Part shown: positions 33,276 through 41,198 of the stretch, one piece after another
Layout of the letters: each line of letters begins with the position of its first letter
How positions within the stretch are numbered: the first letter of the stretch is position 1
NCBI GenBank assembly: GCA_017940565.1
Contig: JAGAYH010000056.1
Span: 1-41,198, forward strand
Direction of reading: 5' to 3'
Origin: Bacteroidaceae bacterium
GTDB lineage: Bacteria; Bacteroidota; Bacteroidia; Bacteroidales; Bacteroidaceae
Length of the DNA: 41,198 nt
The notes under the pieces: model-generated
Seen by the model: only the letters and a program-made list of their open reading frames with translations
Told to the model about the DNA's origin: nothing
Database searches by the model: none
Made by a program: the position numbers and the translations under genes

Positions 33276-33638
33276 ATGAAATCATCATTTCTGACTCTTT
33301 TTGCAGCCATACTGCTGCTCTTTTCGGCCTGTGAGGGCGAGGACCGCTCGGGCGAACAACCTTTTCCGCCCACCGTGGTCACTGCACCGGTTGAAGTCCA
33401 TGGCCAAGAGGTCACCATGCACGGCATCGTCACCGCTTCGCCCAACAGCCCCGTCATCCGCTGTGGTTTCTACTACGGCAACGACACCCTGCACACCGAC
33501 ACGCTGTTGCCAGAAGTGGCCTACGACTTTTCAGCCGTATTCCATCATCTCGACGCCGGCAGCTACTATGCCTACGCCTTTGCCGTGAACGGCATGGGCG
33601 CCAGCAACGGCGACACCGTGCGGTTTACCGTGCCCTGA
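33276..33638 (+). CDS. small FN3-like lipoprotein
   Basis: A 120-aa protein with a lipoprotein signal peptide ending FSAC (Cys19). The rest is a single beta-sandwich of the kind repeated in Bacteroidota surface proteins (TMHGIVTASPNSPVIRCGFYY, LDAGSYYAYAFAVNGMG). Such domains usually occur in tandem within longer proteins; a lone copy is unusual. No function can be assigned. It is divergent from the GH2 gene. Confidence 0.75.
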   Translation: MKSSFLTLFAAILLLFSACEGEDRSGEQPFPPTVVTAPVEVHGQEVTMHGIVTASPNSPVIRCGFYYGNDTLHTDTLLPEVAYDFSAVFHHLDAGSYYAYAFAVNGMGASNGDTVRFTVP

Positions 33639-33730
33639 ACCGGATTAACACTTTTAACATTTCCCCTCTTCACGATTTACCGACAAGGCCTCACTTCGGA
33701 TTTTCGAAATGGGACTTCGGCGCGTCAAAA

Positions 33731-33756
33731 CGGCGTCTCGAAATTTCGAGGCGCCG
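33731..33756. repeat. GC-rich palindrome, family copy 4
   Basis: A 13-bp stem (CGGCGTCTCGAAA / TTTCGAGGCGCCG, one G-T pair), followed by CTTTGTTTT. The preceding GGGACTTCGGCG also occurs, inverted, beside copy 3. It lies between convergent genes. Confidence 0.75.
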
Positions 33757-33877
33757 CTTTGTTTTACCCTCCCGCAGGATGCATGATTTCCAACGGACTA
33801 CGAAGGGCCTTCATTTGTTAAAAAAGCCGCGCTTCCGCAAGCCGCGAAGTGACGGTTTTGACAACACCGTTCGAAAG

Positions 33878-33914
33878 AAAAGCGCGTGAAGCTACAGTAG
33901 CTTCACGCGCTTTT
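33878..33914. terminator. strong bidirectional terminator
   Basis: A perfect 16-bp stem, AAAAGCGCGTGAAGCT / AGCTTCACGCGCTTTT, with loop ACAGT, 22 nt past the stop of the glycine-zipper lipoprotein gene. The 33639-33936 gap otherwise holds only palindrome copy 4. Confidence 0.85.
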
Positions 33915-33936
33915 GGTCTATAGGGTTTCACTGAAG

Positions 33937-34599
33937 TCAGCGTCCTGTCTGCAACTGGAAGGAGCGCACGGTGTAGAGATACTGGCCGTAGGCAAAACTG
34001 ATGGTGAAGTCGGCCATGCCGCGGCGCAGGCTGGGCTTGCCATAGAGCTCGGCGGTGTAGCGCACGGAGCGGCCGGGGGCGATGGAAGCCACGATGGCCG
34101 TAGGCGAAACCATAACCTTTTTCGTACCCGTCACACCGACCACAGGCGTCACGTTATAGACCGTCGTTGGCCCGGCGTTGCGTATTTCAAACACCAGTTT
34201 GGCGCGCTCGCCGGCATCGATGGTGCGGTTGCTGTTCTGGTCCACGAAGCGCAGGTTTTCAATCTGCAGGTCACGGTAACCGTCGGGCACAGCCGGTGCA
34301 GCGGCGGTCGAACGGCCGGCACGGTGGGGACGACGGTTATACTCGTCGGTGGCATCGTAGTCCTTCGGCCCTTTTTCTTCCTTCGGGGCAGTTACGGCCG
34401 CACCCGTGGCACCGCCGATAATCATACCGAGGGCCGCACCGGCATCAGCGCCACGCGGGCCACCCATGAGACCTCCTATGCTGGAACCGAACACGCTGCC
34501 AAGCATGCCGCCCATGTACATGCCACCCAACTGTTGCGACGACTCGCAGCCCGACAACAGCAGGGCCGCTCCCAAGAGGAATACACTTAGTTTCTTCAT
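33937..34599 (-). CDS. glycine-zipper lipoprotein with CARDB-like domain
   Basis: A 220-aa lipoprotein. Signal peptide with lipobox LSGC (Cys18); a glycine-zipper stretch (residues ~25-70, MGGMLGSVFGSSIGG, GAALGMIIGGATGAA), which can insert in or pack against membranes; a charged linker (~70-100); and a beta-sandwich (~108-215) with NLRFVDQNSNRTIDAGE and LVFEIRNAGPTTVYNV, of the kind found in CARDB-type proteins. The combination suggests an outer-membrane anchored structural role, otherwise unknown. A -7-like TACTTTTA lies at 34629-34622. Confidence 0.8.
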   Translation of the reverse strand: MKKLSVFLLGAALLLSGCESSQQLGGMYMGGMLGSVFGSSIGGLMGGPRGADAGAALGMIIGGATGAAVTAPKEEKGPKDYDATDEYNRRPHRAGRSTAAAPAVPDGYRDLQIENLRFVDQNSNRTIDAGERAKLVFEIRNAGPTTVYNVTPVVGVTGTKKVMVSPTAIVASIAPGRSVRYTAELYGKPSLRRGMADFTISFAYGQYLYTVRSFQLQTGR

Positions 34600-34621
34600 G
34601 ATTTCTTTAGTTTTGACGGTG

Positions 34622-34629
34622 TAAAAGTA
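34622..34629 (-). promoter_or_regulatory. variant -7 box for the glycine-zipper lipoprotein
   Basis: Minus-strand TACTTTTA, one base from TAnnTTTG, preceded by GAAAGCAC. The same GAAA(A)GCACTA-CTTTACA context occurs at 36873-36880. Confidence 0.4.
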
Positions 34630-34673
34630 GTGCTTTCAGAAAATACGCACCATACTTTTTTATTTAAAAATTG

Positions 34674-36806
34674 TCAAAGCCGCCGTTTCCACTTCACTTC
34701 GTCCGTTGTACCGTCGGCAGCGACAACCTTGAACGTGTCCTCGTCCGACTGGAATTTCACGGGAGAGAACGTCCAGATGACACCACTGTTCTCACCCGAC
34801 GACGTGAGCGTCTCGACCTTCTGCCCGTTCTGGTAAAGCGTCAGGTTGGCCGCGTTGCTGTAGACCTTCACCGTAATAGGCTCGTCGGCCGGGCGGAAAC
34901 GCAGGCGGCGGCTCGTGATGTAAACGGTGGTCTCATTGTGATTCCACGCCGATTTATAAAGATAGAACACGTCTTTCTTGGTCTTGCGGTCGCGTGTCAC
35001 CAGACCTTTGTCGTTGATGTATTTGCGGGCTTCCACCTCCTTGAAGTTCACGCCATCGTCGGAGTCAATATAACCTTCGCGGCGGGCAGCAACGGGAAAG
35101 TCAAAGAACAGCCACAACGAAGTGAAATTGAGGAAAGGCATGTCGACAATCTGTTGCCAGTGGCTCTCGTGCATGAAGTTGCCGTACTCTTCGAAGTGCT
35201 TGGCGTTGTCCTTGCGCAGATAGGCCTGATCAGTCGACGAGGAGTGGCAGAAAGGATTGATGCCCGCGCCGTACTCCGCCACATTGGTCACGCCCATACG
35301 GTCGTGGATGGAGCTCATCTGACGTCCGAACTCCTCGGTCTTGCCCACGTTGTGATACCAGCCGTTGTAGAGGTTCTCGGAGTGATAGTCGGTGTGGATC
35401 TGCGCATAGCCTTCACGGTAGAACTGGCTGTCGTCGGTCAAGCCAATTCTGCGGTAGGGGTCGAGTCCACGCGCCAAGTCGTAGAGGCGGTTGGTTTCCT
35501 CCACCACGCGCGGCAGGTCAATCTTGCCTTGGAAAGCGTCGCTGTTGCCCCAGGCGTCCACCTCGTTCCACATGCCCCAGAAGAAGATGGCGGGATGGTT
35601 GTAGAGATTGCTTATCATTTCCGTCATCTGCTGCCGTATAACTTCAAAGTAGCGCGGTGTGGCTTTCACTCCGCATATATTGACCCATGGTATTTCGGTC
35701 TGCACCACGACGCCCAGCGAGTCGCACAAACGGTAAACGTAGTCGTTGTGAGGATAGTGGGCCAAGCGCAGGAAATTGCACCCCAGTTCCTTCACCATCC
35801 CATAGTCACGGTCGAAGTCCTCTTTCAGCACGGCCGAAGCCCGTCCGTCCATGTCTTGATGCATACACACGCCACGCAAGGGGTAGTGGCGGCCGTTGAG
35901 GTAGAAACCCTCGTTGCGGCGCATTTCATAATGGCGGAAGCCCACTTTTGTCTCGGCGCGGTCGAGTTCTTTACCGCCCTGTTTGTCGTAAAGCGTCATC
36001 GTGGCCGTATAGAGATAGGGGTCGTCGAGGCCGTCCCACAGGTGGGGTGAGCGGAGCGTGAGGTTTTCCTCGACCACGCATTCTTGGCCGGCGGCCAGCG
36101 CAGACGTGCGTCCCGTTTCGGCCACCGTCCGTCCGGAAGCGTCTGAGAGACGCGTGACCACGTAGAACTGTTTCAGCTTCGTCCCGTCGTTGCAAACGGT
36201 AGTGGTCACCTTGGCCGTGGCCATGTCGCGTGTCACTACGGGAGTGCTCACGTGCATACGGTAGAGGCCGTGAGTGAGCGGAGAGAAGTAAACATCGTTC
36301 ATACGGAGCAGGAACGCCGGATTATGCAAGCCGTTGTTCATGTTGAAGTCGGCGGAAACAGGGATGACGTCGGGGTCCATCTTATTGTTGCACATCACCT
36401 CGATGACGTTCTCGCCGGCGCGCAACTGTCCCTTGAGGGGTACTGCAAAAGCCGTATAGCCTCCGTCGTGATGTTTCAGCATACGGCCGTTCACCGTGAC
36501 TTCGGCCGTCTGGGCCGCCCCTTCAAGAAGCAAAAAGTGGGGCTGAAGCGCCGCACGCTTGTCAAGGACCAACGTCCGTTTGTAATAGGTTTTGTCACGG
36601 TAATACTTAAACGAATGGCCGTCGACGGCATTGCAAGAATGGGGCACGCTGACCGTTTCCCACGTCACGCGGTCCTTGCTGAACTGCCATTCCTTCAATT
36701 CCGTCTGGCGGCAACCCAACCGCTGCGCCACAGCCGGCAGTCCCACACTCATCATCAGGCACACAAGCGCTGCCTTCACATCCCATCTGTATTCCATACG
36801 TTTCAT
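34674..36806 (-). CDS. GH2-family beta-galactosidase-like enzyme
   Basis: A 710-aa exported enzyme, starting at ATG 36806 (a frame to 36848 gives no better signal peptide); the signal peptide ends VGLPAVAQ. GH2 jelly roll (~35-185, VSVPHSCNAVDG, YYKRTLVLDK, AEVTVNGRMLKHHDGGYTAF); immunoglobulin-like domain (~190-295); TIM barrel with LGCNFLRLAHYPH, acid/base Glu415 (FWGMWNEV) and nucleophile Glu511 (VAEYGAG); C-terminal beta domain (~630-710). The HYPH motif and length fit beta-galactosidase-type GH2, but linkage preference is uncertain. Confidence 0.9.
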   Translation of the reverse strand: MKRMEYRWDVKAALVCLMMSVGLPAVAQRLGCRQTELKEWQFSKDRVTWETVSVPHSCNAVDGHSFKYYRDKTYYKRTLVLDKRAALQPHFLLLEGAAQTAEVTVNGRMLKHHDGGYTAFAVPLKGQLRAGENVIEVMCNNKMDPDVIPVSADFNMNNGLHNPAFLLRMNDVYFSPLTHGLYRMHVSTPVVTRDMATAKVTTTVCNDGTKLKQFYVVTRLSDASGRTVAETGRTSALAAGQECVVEENLTLRSPHLWDGLDDPYLYTATMTLYDKQGGKELDRAETKVGFRHYEMRRNEGFYLNGRHYPLRGVCMHQDMDGRASAVLKEDFDRDYGMVKELGCNFLRLAHYPHNDYVYRLCDSLGVVVQTEIPWVNICGVKATPRYFEVIRQQMTEMISNLYNHPAIFFWGMWNEVDAWGNSDAFQGKIDLPRVVEETNRLYDLARGLDPYRRIGLTDDSQFYREGYAQIHTDYHSENLYNGWYHNVGKTEEFGRQMSSIHDRMGVTNVAEYGAGINPFCHSSSTDQAYLRKDNAKHFEEYGNFMHESHWQQIVDMPFLNFTSLWLFFDFPVAARREGYIDSDDGVNFKEVEARKYINDKGLVTRDRKTKKDVFYLYKSAWNHNETTVYITSRRLRFRPADEPITVKVYSNAANLTLYQNGQKVETLTSSGENSGVIWTFSPVKFQSDEDTFKVVAADGTTDEVKWKRRL

Positions 36807-36872
36807 TTTATTTGTTTCACTTGGTTCGAGCCACAAAAGCCCTGTCACGAGACCGCAACGGGTTTCAATTTG

Positions 36873-36880
36873 TAAAGTTA
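36873..36880 (-). promoter_or_regulatory. variant -7 box for the second GH2 gene
   Basis: Minus-strand TAACTTTA in the context AAAAGCACTAACTTTACA, 67 nt upstream of the chosen start. Confidence 0.4.
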
Positions 36881-36921
36881 GTGCTTTTCAGTGAAACCAC
36901 CTACTTTTCGCGCCGGTTTTC

Positions 36922-36998
36922 AGAAGCGCGTCTCAAAAAATACAGGCGGCGTCTCAAAAGTTAGAAGCGGCGTCTCAAAAATTTGAAACGCCGCTTCT
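36922..36998. repeat. GC-rich palindrome, family copy 5, with two extra half copies
   Basis: Positions 36963-36998 form a 17-bp stem (AGAAGCGGCGTCTCAAA against TTTGAAACGCCGCTTCT, one mismatch). Two tandem half copies precede it (AGAAGCGCGTCTCAAAA and AGGCGGCGTCTCAAAA). It lies downstream of hisS on the minus strand and may end that transcript. Confidence 0.75.
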
Positions 36999-37030
36999 GA
37001 TGCCGGAGGTCAATCCATCCCCCCTTATTC

Positions 37031-38392
37031 TCATTTTGCTGAAATCGCCCGTATCACCTCTTCCACGGTAAGGCTCTGCTGTTCGCCGGTCTGCATGTTT
37101 TTCAGTGAGACAGTGCCTTGCTGCATCTCGTTTTCTCCGACGAGGGCGACAAACGGAATGGCCTGGGCGTTGGCGTAAGACATCTGTTTCTTCATCTTGA
37201 CACTGTCGGGATAGACTTCCGTGCGGATGCCGGCCTGGCGCAGCTGTGTGGCCAAACGCAGGCAATGGGCGGCCTCTCGCTCGCCAAAGTTGATGAAGAG
37301 CAGTTGCACGCCGGTAGTGGCGTCCTGCGGGTAGAGGTCGAGCTGGTTGAGCACATCGAAGATGCGGTCAGCACCGAAGGAGATGCCTACGCCGCTCAGG
37401 CCGGGCAGGCCGAAGATGCCGGTAAGGTTGTCGTAGCGGCCGCCGCCGGTGATGGAGCCAATCTGCACGTCAAGGGCCTTGACCTCGAAGATGCAACCCG
37501 TATAGTAGTTGAGACCGCGGGCCAGGGTGAGGTCTAACTCCACCTCATTGGTTGTACCGAGCTCAGCCAAGGTGTTGAGCACAAAGGCACACTCGTCAAT
37601 GCCCTTCAGACCCGTTTCGTTATCCTTGAGCATGGCGCGGATGGCTGAGAGGCGCTCTGTGGTGCTGCCTTGAATCTCGAAGAGGGGCTGCAGGCGGGCA
37701 ATGCCTTCGGCGGAGATGCCGGCCTCGGCCAGTTCGGCACGCACATTGTCGATGCCAATCTTGTCAAGTTTGTCAATGGCAGTGGTTATCTCTACAATCT
37801 TGTCCGGATGACCGATGTACTCGGCCATGCCGGTAAGGATTTTTCGGTTATTGATTTTGATGCAGACACGGATGCCGAACTTGCGGAACACGGTATCGAC
37901 AATCTGCATGAGTTCCACTTCGTTGAGCAACGAGTCGCTGCCTACGACATCGGCGTCGCACTGATAGAACTCGCGGTAACGGCCTTTCTGCGGCCGGTCG
38001 GCACGCCAGACGGGCTGAATCTGGTAACGTTTGAAAGGCAGTTGCAACTCTTCACGATGCTGCACCACATAGCGGGCGAAGGGCACCGTGAGGTCGTAGC
38101 GCAGGCCTTTCTCACACAGGCGGGCGGCCAGGCGGTTGGTGTCGCCGGCAAGGTCGTCGCTGCTGACACCGGCCATGTAGTTTCCCGAATTGAGGATTTT
38201 GAAAAGCAGTTTGTCACCCTCTTCGCCATACTTGCCCATGAGGGTGGAAAGGTTTTCCATCGACGGAGTCTCTATCTGACGGAAGCCGTAGAGAGCATAG
38301 ACCTCGCGGATGGTGTCGAAAATGTAGTTGCGCTTGGCCATCTCCAGCGGGGAGAAGTCGCGCGTGCCTTTGGGTATTCCGGGTTTGTTCAT
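37031..38392 (-). CDS. hisS: histidine--tRNA ligase
   Basis: A 453-aa class II aminoacyl-tRNA synthetase that loads histidine on tRNA-His. Motif 2 region [20 protein letters not shown]; histidine-binding [12 protein letters not shown]; motif 3 region [10 protein letters not shown] with [12 protein letters not shown]-terminal anticodon-binding domain (~360-453, [33 protein letters not shown]). N-terminus [12 protein letters not shown] is typical. It begins 13 nt after the YfhO-like gene and is likely co-transcribed with it. Confidence 0.97.
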   Translation of the reverse strand: MNKPGIPKGTRDFSPLEMAKRNYIFDTIREVYALYGFRQIETPSMENLSTLMGKYGEEGDKLLFKILNSGNYMAGVSSDDLAGDTNRLAARLCEKGLRYDLTVPFARYVVQHREELQLPFKRYQIQPVWRADRPQKGRYREFYQCDADVVGSDSLLNEVELMQIVDTVFRKFGIRVCIKINNRKILTGMAEYIGHPDKIVEITTAIDKLDKIGIDNVRAELAEAGISAEGIARLQPLFEIQGSTTERLSAIRAMLKDNETGLKGIDECAFVLNTLAELGTTNEVELDLTLARGLNYYTGCIFEVKALDVQIGSITGGGRYDNLTGIFGLPGLSGVGISFGADRIFDVLNQLDLYPQDATTGVQLLFINFGEREAAHCLRLATQLRQAGIRTEVYPDSVKMKKQMSYANAQAIPFVALVGENEMQQGTVSLKNMQTGEQQSLTVEEVIRAISAK

Positions 38393-38405
38393 ATTTACGG
38401 TCGGA

Positions 38406-40895
38406 CTATTGTTTCTTTTTCAATGAAAGGGCAAGGGCAGCCAAGAAACCGAGCACCAGCAGGGCGATTGCGATGTAAGCAATGGTCTCCGTCATCTTGA
38501 CACTGGCGGGCTTGAACGCCATGGCTATCTGGTGCTCGCCGGCAGGAACGCGGGCGGCCCGGAGGACGTAGTTGGCACGGGCCAGCGGCAGGGGCTGGCC
38601 GTCGAGAGTGGCGGTCCAACCGGGATAGTAGATTTCAGAGAACACCACCACACCGCCGGCAGGAGAGTTGACGGTGTAGTGAAGTTCGTTGGCATCATAC
38701 TGCGTCAGCGTGACCGAACTTAGGGTATCGGTGGCCTCGGCGGCGCCCAACGTTTCCTTGAACTGCATGTCAGCCACGGCAGCACGTTTGGTGTCGAGTT
38801 GCTGCAAAGCCGCCATCTCGTCGTTGGGCGTGGCGACGTATTGAAGTGTGTCAACAAACCAGGCGTTGCCGTTTGCTGCCGGATTCTGCACAGGTATCTG
38901 CTGGCCGTCGCGGCTGCCGAAAATGTAATAGCGGGTGTTGAGCATGTTGATGACAGGACAAATGGAATCAAGCTCCGTCGCCTGGAAGTTGCCGCCCACC
39001 TGGCCGACGTAGGCCATGAGTTTCTGCATTTCGGGAGCCAGACACTCGCTGATGAGATCCTGGTAACGGCCGAGTTTGGCGGCATGGTAACCGCCCACGC
39101 TCTTATGCCAATAGCTGGTTTCATTCTCGTTGAACGTGTTACGGGCCAAGTTCAACACACGGTAATCCAACGTGGTGTCCTGAAGAATCATCTCGTCGGC
39201 CGGCGTTTTAGCAAAACCCGTCAGGTTCTGCTGCGGCTCCACAAAATTGTCATCGTTGAGGTAGCGTTTGTTCACCAGCCACATGTCGCCCAGACATAGC
39301 ACGACAATGAGCACCACTGTCGGCGTGGCTTTGAGAACTTTGTACTTATAGAGCAACAGGAGGGCCAGACCAACGGCCACAATAAAGAAGCTGCGCCAGG
39401 CATCGCTCACGAAAATGGCGCGGCGCATTTCACTAAGGTTCGAGGTGATGGCCTGGTACACACCAGACTGGTCGGCAAACACCTGAGCCAACTGTGCAGA
39501 CTCGTTTGCAGACAAATAGGAGGGGAAGAACAGTGTGGGCATCAGGGCAAAGAGCAAAGCGAATCCGCCCGTCAGACCGAAGCTGGCGTAGAGGGCCCAT
39601 ACCTTTTCCTTTAATATCTGGGGTTCCTGCAACACTTTGGCCAAAGCCATAATGGCAAGCAATGGAATGGTGAACTCGGCAATGACCAGAATGGATGACA
39701 CGGTGCGGAACTTGTTGTAAAAGGGCACATGGTCAATGAAGAATTCAGTCAATCCCATATAGTTGTGTCCCCACGAAAGCAAGATGGAAAGCACGGTGGC
39801 TGCTAACAGCGCCCACTTCATCGGACCTTTCACTATGAACAGGCCGAGGAAGAAGAGCATGAGCACAAAAGCACCCACATAGACCGGGCCTGACGTTCCC
39901 GGCTGGTCGCCCCAATACTGGCCTATCTGCTGATAGATTTGCTGATACTGCGGGTCGGCCTTCTCCATGGCTGTTTCGTTGGCAGCGATAGGTACAGAGG
40001 CACCACCTTTGACATTGGGCACGAGCAGCGTCCACGTTTCACCGATGCCATAGCTCCACTGCGTGATATACGCCTTGTCGAGCCCGTCCTTCTGAGGTGC
40101 ATCGGCCGTGGCCAGCGTTGCCTTGCCTCGCATGGACTCCTTGCTGTACTCATAGGTGTGGTACAGGTTAGAGAGGTTGGCGGCACAGGCAATGACGGCA
40201 GCCACCAACAGGGTAAGCGTACCTTTCAGGAAGCGGCCCATCGTCTTCTCACGAATGGATTGGACGAGGTATGCGGCAAACATCAGTCCCATCACGAAGA
40301 GGAAGTAGTAGGTCATCTGCAAGTGGTTCGACAATATCTGGAAGGCCAGGAACAAGGCTGTCACTGCCCCGCCCCACAGGTATTTGCCACGGTAGCAAAG
40401 CACCATTCCCGCAATGGTGGGCGGAATGAAGGCCAGCGTGAGCACTTTCCAGATGTGTCCGGCGGCAATGATGATAAAGAAATAAGAGGAGAAGGCCCAG
40501 ACTATGGCACCCAGGACCGAAAGCCACGGGCGGAAGTTGAAGGCGCGCATGAGGATGTAGAATCCCAACAGAAGGATGAACACATACATCAGGGCACCGG
40601 TCGTACCGACTTCATAGACTGTGCGGAACACATCGAGCAGACTGCGCGAGCCGTAGCTGGGAGCTATCTGGTAGGTGGGCATGCCGCTGAAGAGCGCATT
40701 GGTCCAGCGGGTGGTCTCGCCGGTGCGTTCGCCATATTGCGCTATTTCCTGACCGGCACCGATGCCGCCGGTGTTGTCGTGGCCGGAAAGCACCAGGCCT
40801 TCGCTCACGGGAGTGAAGAAATAGACCAGCGACAGCAACATAAAACCGATGACGGCCGCTGCATCGGGACCGACTTTTCTCAAAATTTCTTTCAT
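38406..40895 (-). CDS. YfhO-family multi-pass membrane protein
   Basis: An 829-aa inner-membrane protein with about 12-14 hydrophobic helices, large non-membrane loops and a C-terminal extracytoplasmic domain plus a last helix ([17 protein letters not shown]). Family pattern: [20 protein letters not shown] near the start, [35 protein letters not shown], and near the end [17 protein letters not shown], the usual YfhO mark. YfhO proteins are linked to lipoteichoic-acid glycosylation in Gram-positive bacteria; the role in Bacteroidota is unknown. The ATG at 40895 ([16 protein letters not shown]) is chosen over one 13 codons upstream. Confidence 0.9.
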   Translation of the reverse strand: MKEILRKVGPDAAAVIGFMLLSLVYFFTPVSEGLVLSGHDNTGGIGAGQEIAQYGERTGETTRWTNALFSGMPTYQIAPSYGSRSLLDVFRTVYEVGTTGALMYVFILLLGFYILMRAFNFRPWLSVLGAIVWAFSSYFFIIIAAGHIWKVLTLAFIPPTIAGMVLCYRGKYLWGGAVTALFLAFQILSNHLQMTYYFLFVMGLMFAAYLVQSIREKTMGRFLKGTLTLLVAAVIACAANLSNLYHTYEYSKESMRGKATLATADAPQKDGLDKAYITQWSYGIGETWTLLVPNVKGGASVPIAANETAMEKADPQYQQIYQQIGQYWGDQPGTSGPVYVGAFVLMLFFLGLFIVKGPMKWALLAATVLSILLSWGHNYMGLTEFFIDHVPFYNKFRTVSSILVIAEFTIPLLAIMALAKVLQEPQILKEKVWALYASFGLTGGFALLFALMPTLFFPSYLSANESAQLAQVFADQSGVYQAITSNLSEMRRAIFVSDAWRSFFIVAVGLALLLLYKYKVLKATPTVVLIVVLCLGDMWLVNKRYLNDDNFVEPQQNLTGFAKTPADEMILQDTTLDYRVLNLARNTFNENETSYWHKSVGGYHAAKLGRYQDLISECLAPEMQKLMAYVGQVGGNFQATELDSICPVINMLNTRYYIFGSRDGQQIPVQNPAANGNAWFVDTLQYVATPNDEMAALQQLDTKRAAVADMQFKETLGAAEATDTLSSVTLTQYDANELHYTVNSPAGGVVVFSEIYYPGWTATLDGQPLPLARANYVLRAARVPAGEHQIAMAFKPASVKMTETIAYIAIALLVLGFLAALALSLKKKQ

Positions 40896-40912
40896 GTTTT
40901 TTCTTTTAATGG

Positions 40913-40934
40913 AGTGCCCGACCTTTCGGGGCAC
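40913..40934 (-). terminator. weak terminator after ahcY
   Basis: GTGCCC/GGGCAC stem around CGAAAGGTC-like loop, just downstream of the ahcY stop on the minus strand. No strong T-run. Confidence 0.4.
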
Positions 40935-40944
40935 CCTGTTTTTA

Positions 40945-41198
40945 TTAATAACGGTAATTATCTGCTTTGAACGGCCCTTCGGGGCTCACGCCAATGTATT
41001 CGGCCTGAGCCGGGGTGAGTTTTGTCAGATGGGCTCCCACACCGGCCAAATGCAGGCGGGCCACCTCTTCGTCCAACTGTTTGGGCAGCACATAAACGCC
41101 CGTTTCGTAGCGGTTGGTGAAGAGTTCAATCTGGGCCAGCGTCTGGTTGGTAAACGAGTTACTCATCACGAAGCTGGGGTGACCTGTGGCACAGCCCA
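40945..41198 (-). CDS. ahcY: adenosylhomocysteinase, 3' end (partial)
   Basis: The window ends inside this gene, so only the last ~83 codons are visible. [20 protein letters not shown] and AQIELFTNR are highly conserved in S-adenosylhomocysteine hydrolase, and the end, [14 protein letters not shown] through [10 protein letters not shown], matches the C-terminal dimer tail including the Lys and Tyr that contact NAD+ in the partner subunit. The enzyme splits S-adenosylhomocysteine to adenosine and homocysteine. The frame stays open to the window edge. Confidence 0.96.
   Translation of the reverse strand, partial: GCATGHPSFVMSNSFTNQTLAQIELFTNRYETGVYVLPKQLDEEVARLHLAGVGAHLTKLTPAQAEYIGVSPEGPFKADNYRY

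Noticed and set aside
34671-36050. A 459-aa plus-strand frame opposite the second GH2 gene
   Set aside because: The GH2 gene on the minus strand has clear domains and catalytic residues; the antisense frame has none.
1-41198. CRISPR array, rRNA operon, riboswitch or integrase gene
   Set aside because: I saw no regularly spaced repeats, rRNA-like sequence, recognisable riboswitch core or tyrosine/serine recombinase motif.

Overview
The window looks like a chromosomal segment from a Bacteroidales bacterium, most like Prevotella or a close relative. The main signs are repeated Bacteroidota-type -7 promoter boxes (TAnnTTTG), a BspA-type leucine-rich-repeat remnant, Prevotella-style C-terminal tails (YDLQGR...KGxIYIxxGKK) on secreted proteins, and many secreted plant-polysaccharide enzymes. 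These are inferences from sequence patterns; no database search was run.

Layout. (1) Positions 1-3822 are AT-rich and unlike the rest. They hold a broken gene end, a frameshifted PD-(D/E)XK-like nuclease gene, a YhcG/DUF1016-type nuclease gene with its own HTH regulator, and a frameshifted BspA-like remnant. Two imperfect copies of a ~75-bp direct repeat bracket the nuclease genes. (2) From 3.9 to 14.6 kb the DNA is GC-richer: an OmpA-family lipoprotein, a DUF1232 protein, a secreted EEP phosphatase/nuclease with a sodium:solute symporter, a minus-strand run of NSS transporter, helix-hairpin-helix protein and GH5 enzyme, and a coupled pair of an alpha/alpha-barrel protein and a GH10 xylanase. 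(3) From 14.6 to 22.1 kb: an AT-rich spacer with a candidate 36-aa membrane protein, VanZ-like, LemA and HtpX genes, initiator tRNA-Met, TetR, FabG, an RluA-type pseudouridine synthase, a PepSY-like remnant joined to the first ten codons of a response regulator, and a hemerythrin-like protein overlapping a LuxR-type regulator. (4) From 22.2 to 29.7 kb: a CPBP protease - PqaA-like - HD-domain operon and a 1526-aa multidomain papain-like secreted protease. (5) From 29.9 to 41.2 kb: a CE15 glucuronoyl esterase, two GH2 enzymes, two small lipoproteins, hisS following a YfhO-like membrane protein, and the 3' end of ahcY.

GH10 xylanase, CE15 esterase, GH5 and two GH2 enzymes together suggest breakdown of glucuronoxylan or related hemicellulose. 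They are spread over several transcription units, and no SusC/SusD pair lies in the window. A family of GC-rich palindromes with a GCGGCGTCTC core recurs in at least five intergenic gaps. The least explained items are the nuclease cassette with its A8G slip site, the hemerythrin/degenerate-receiver pair flanked by related CGGATATAG motifs, the response-regulator/PepSY deletion scar, and the repeat family.
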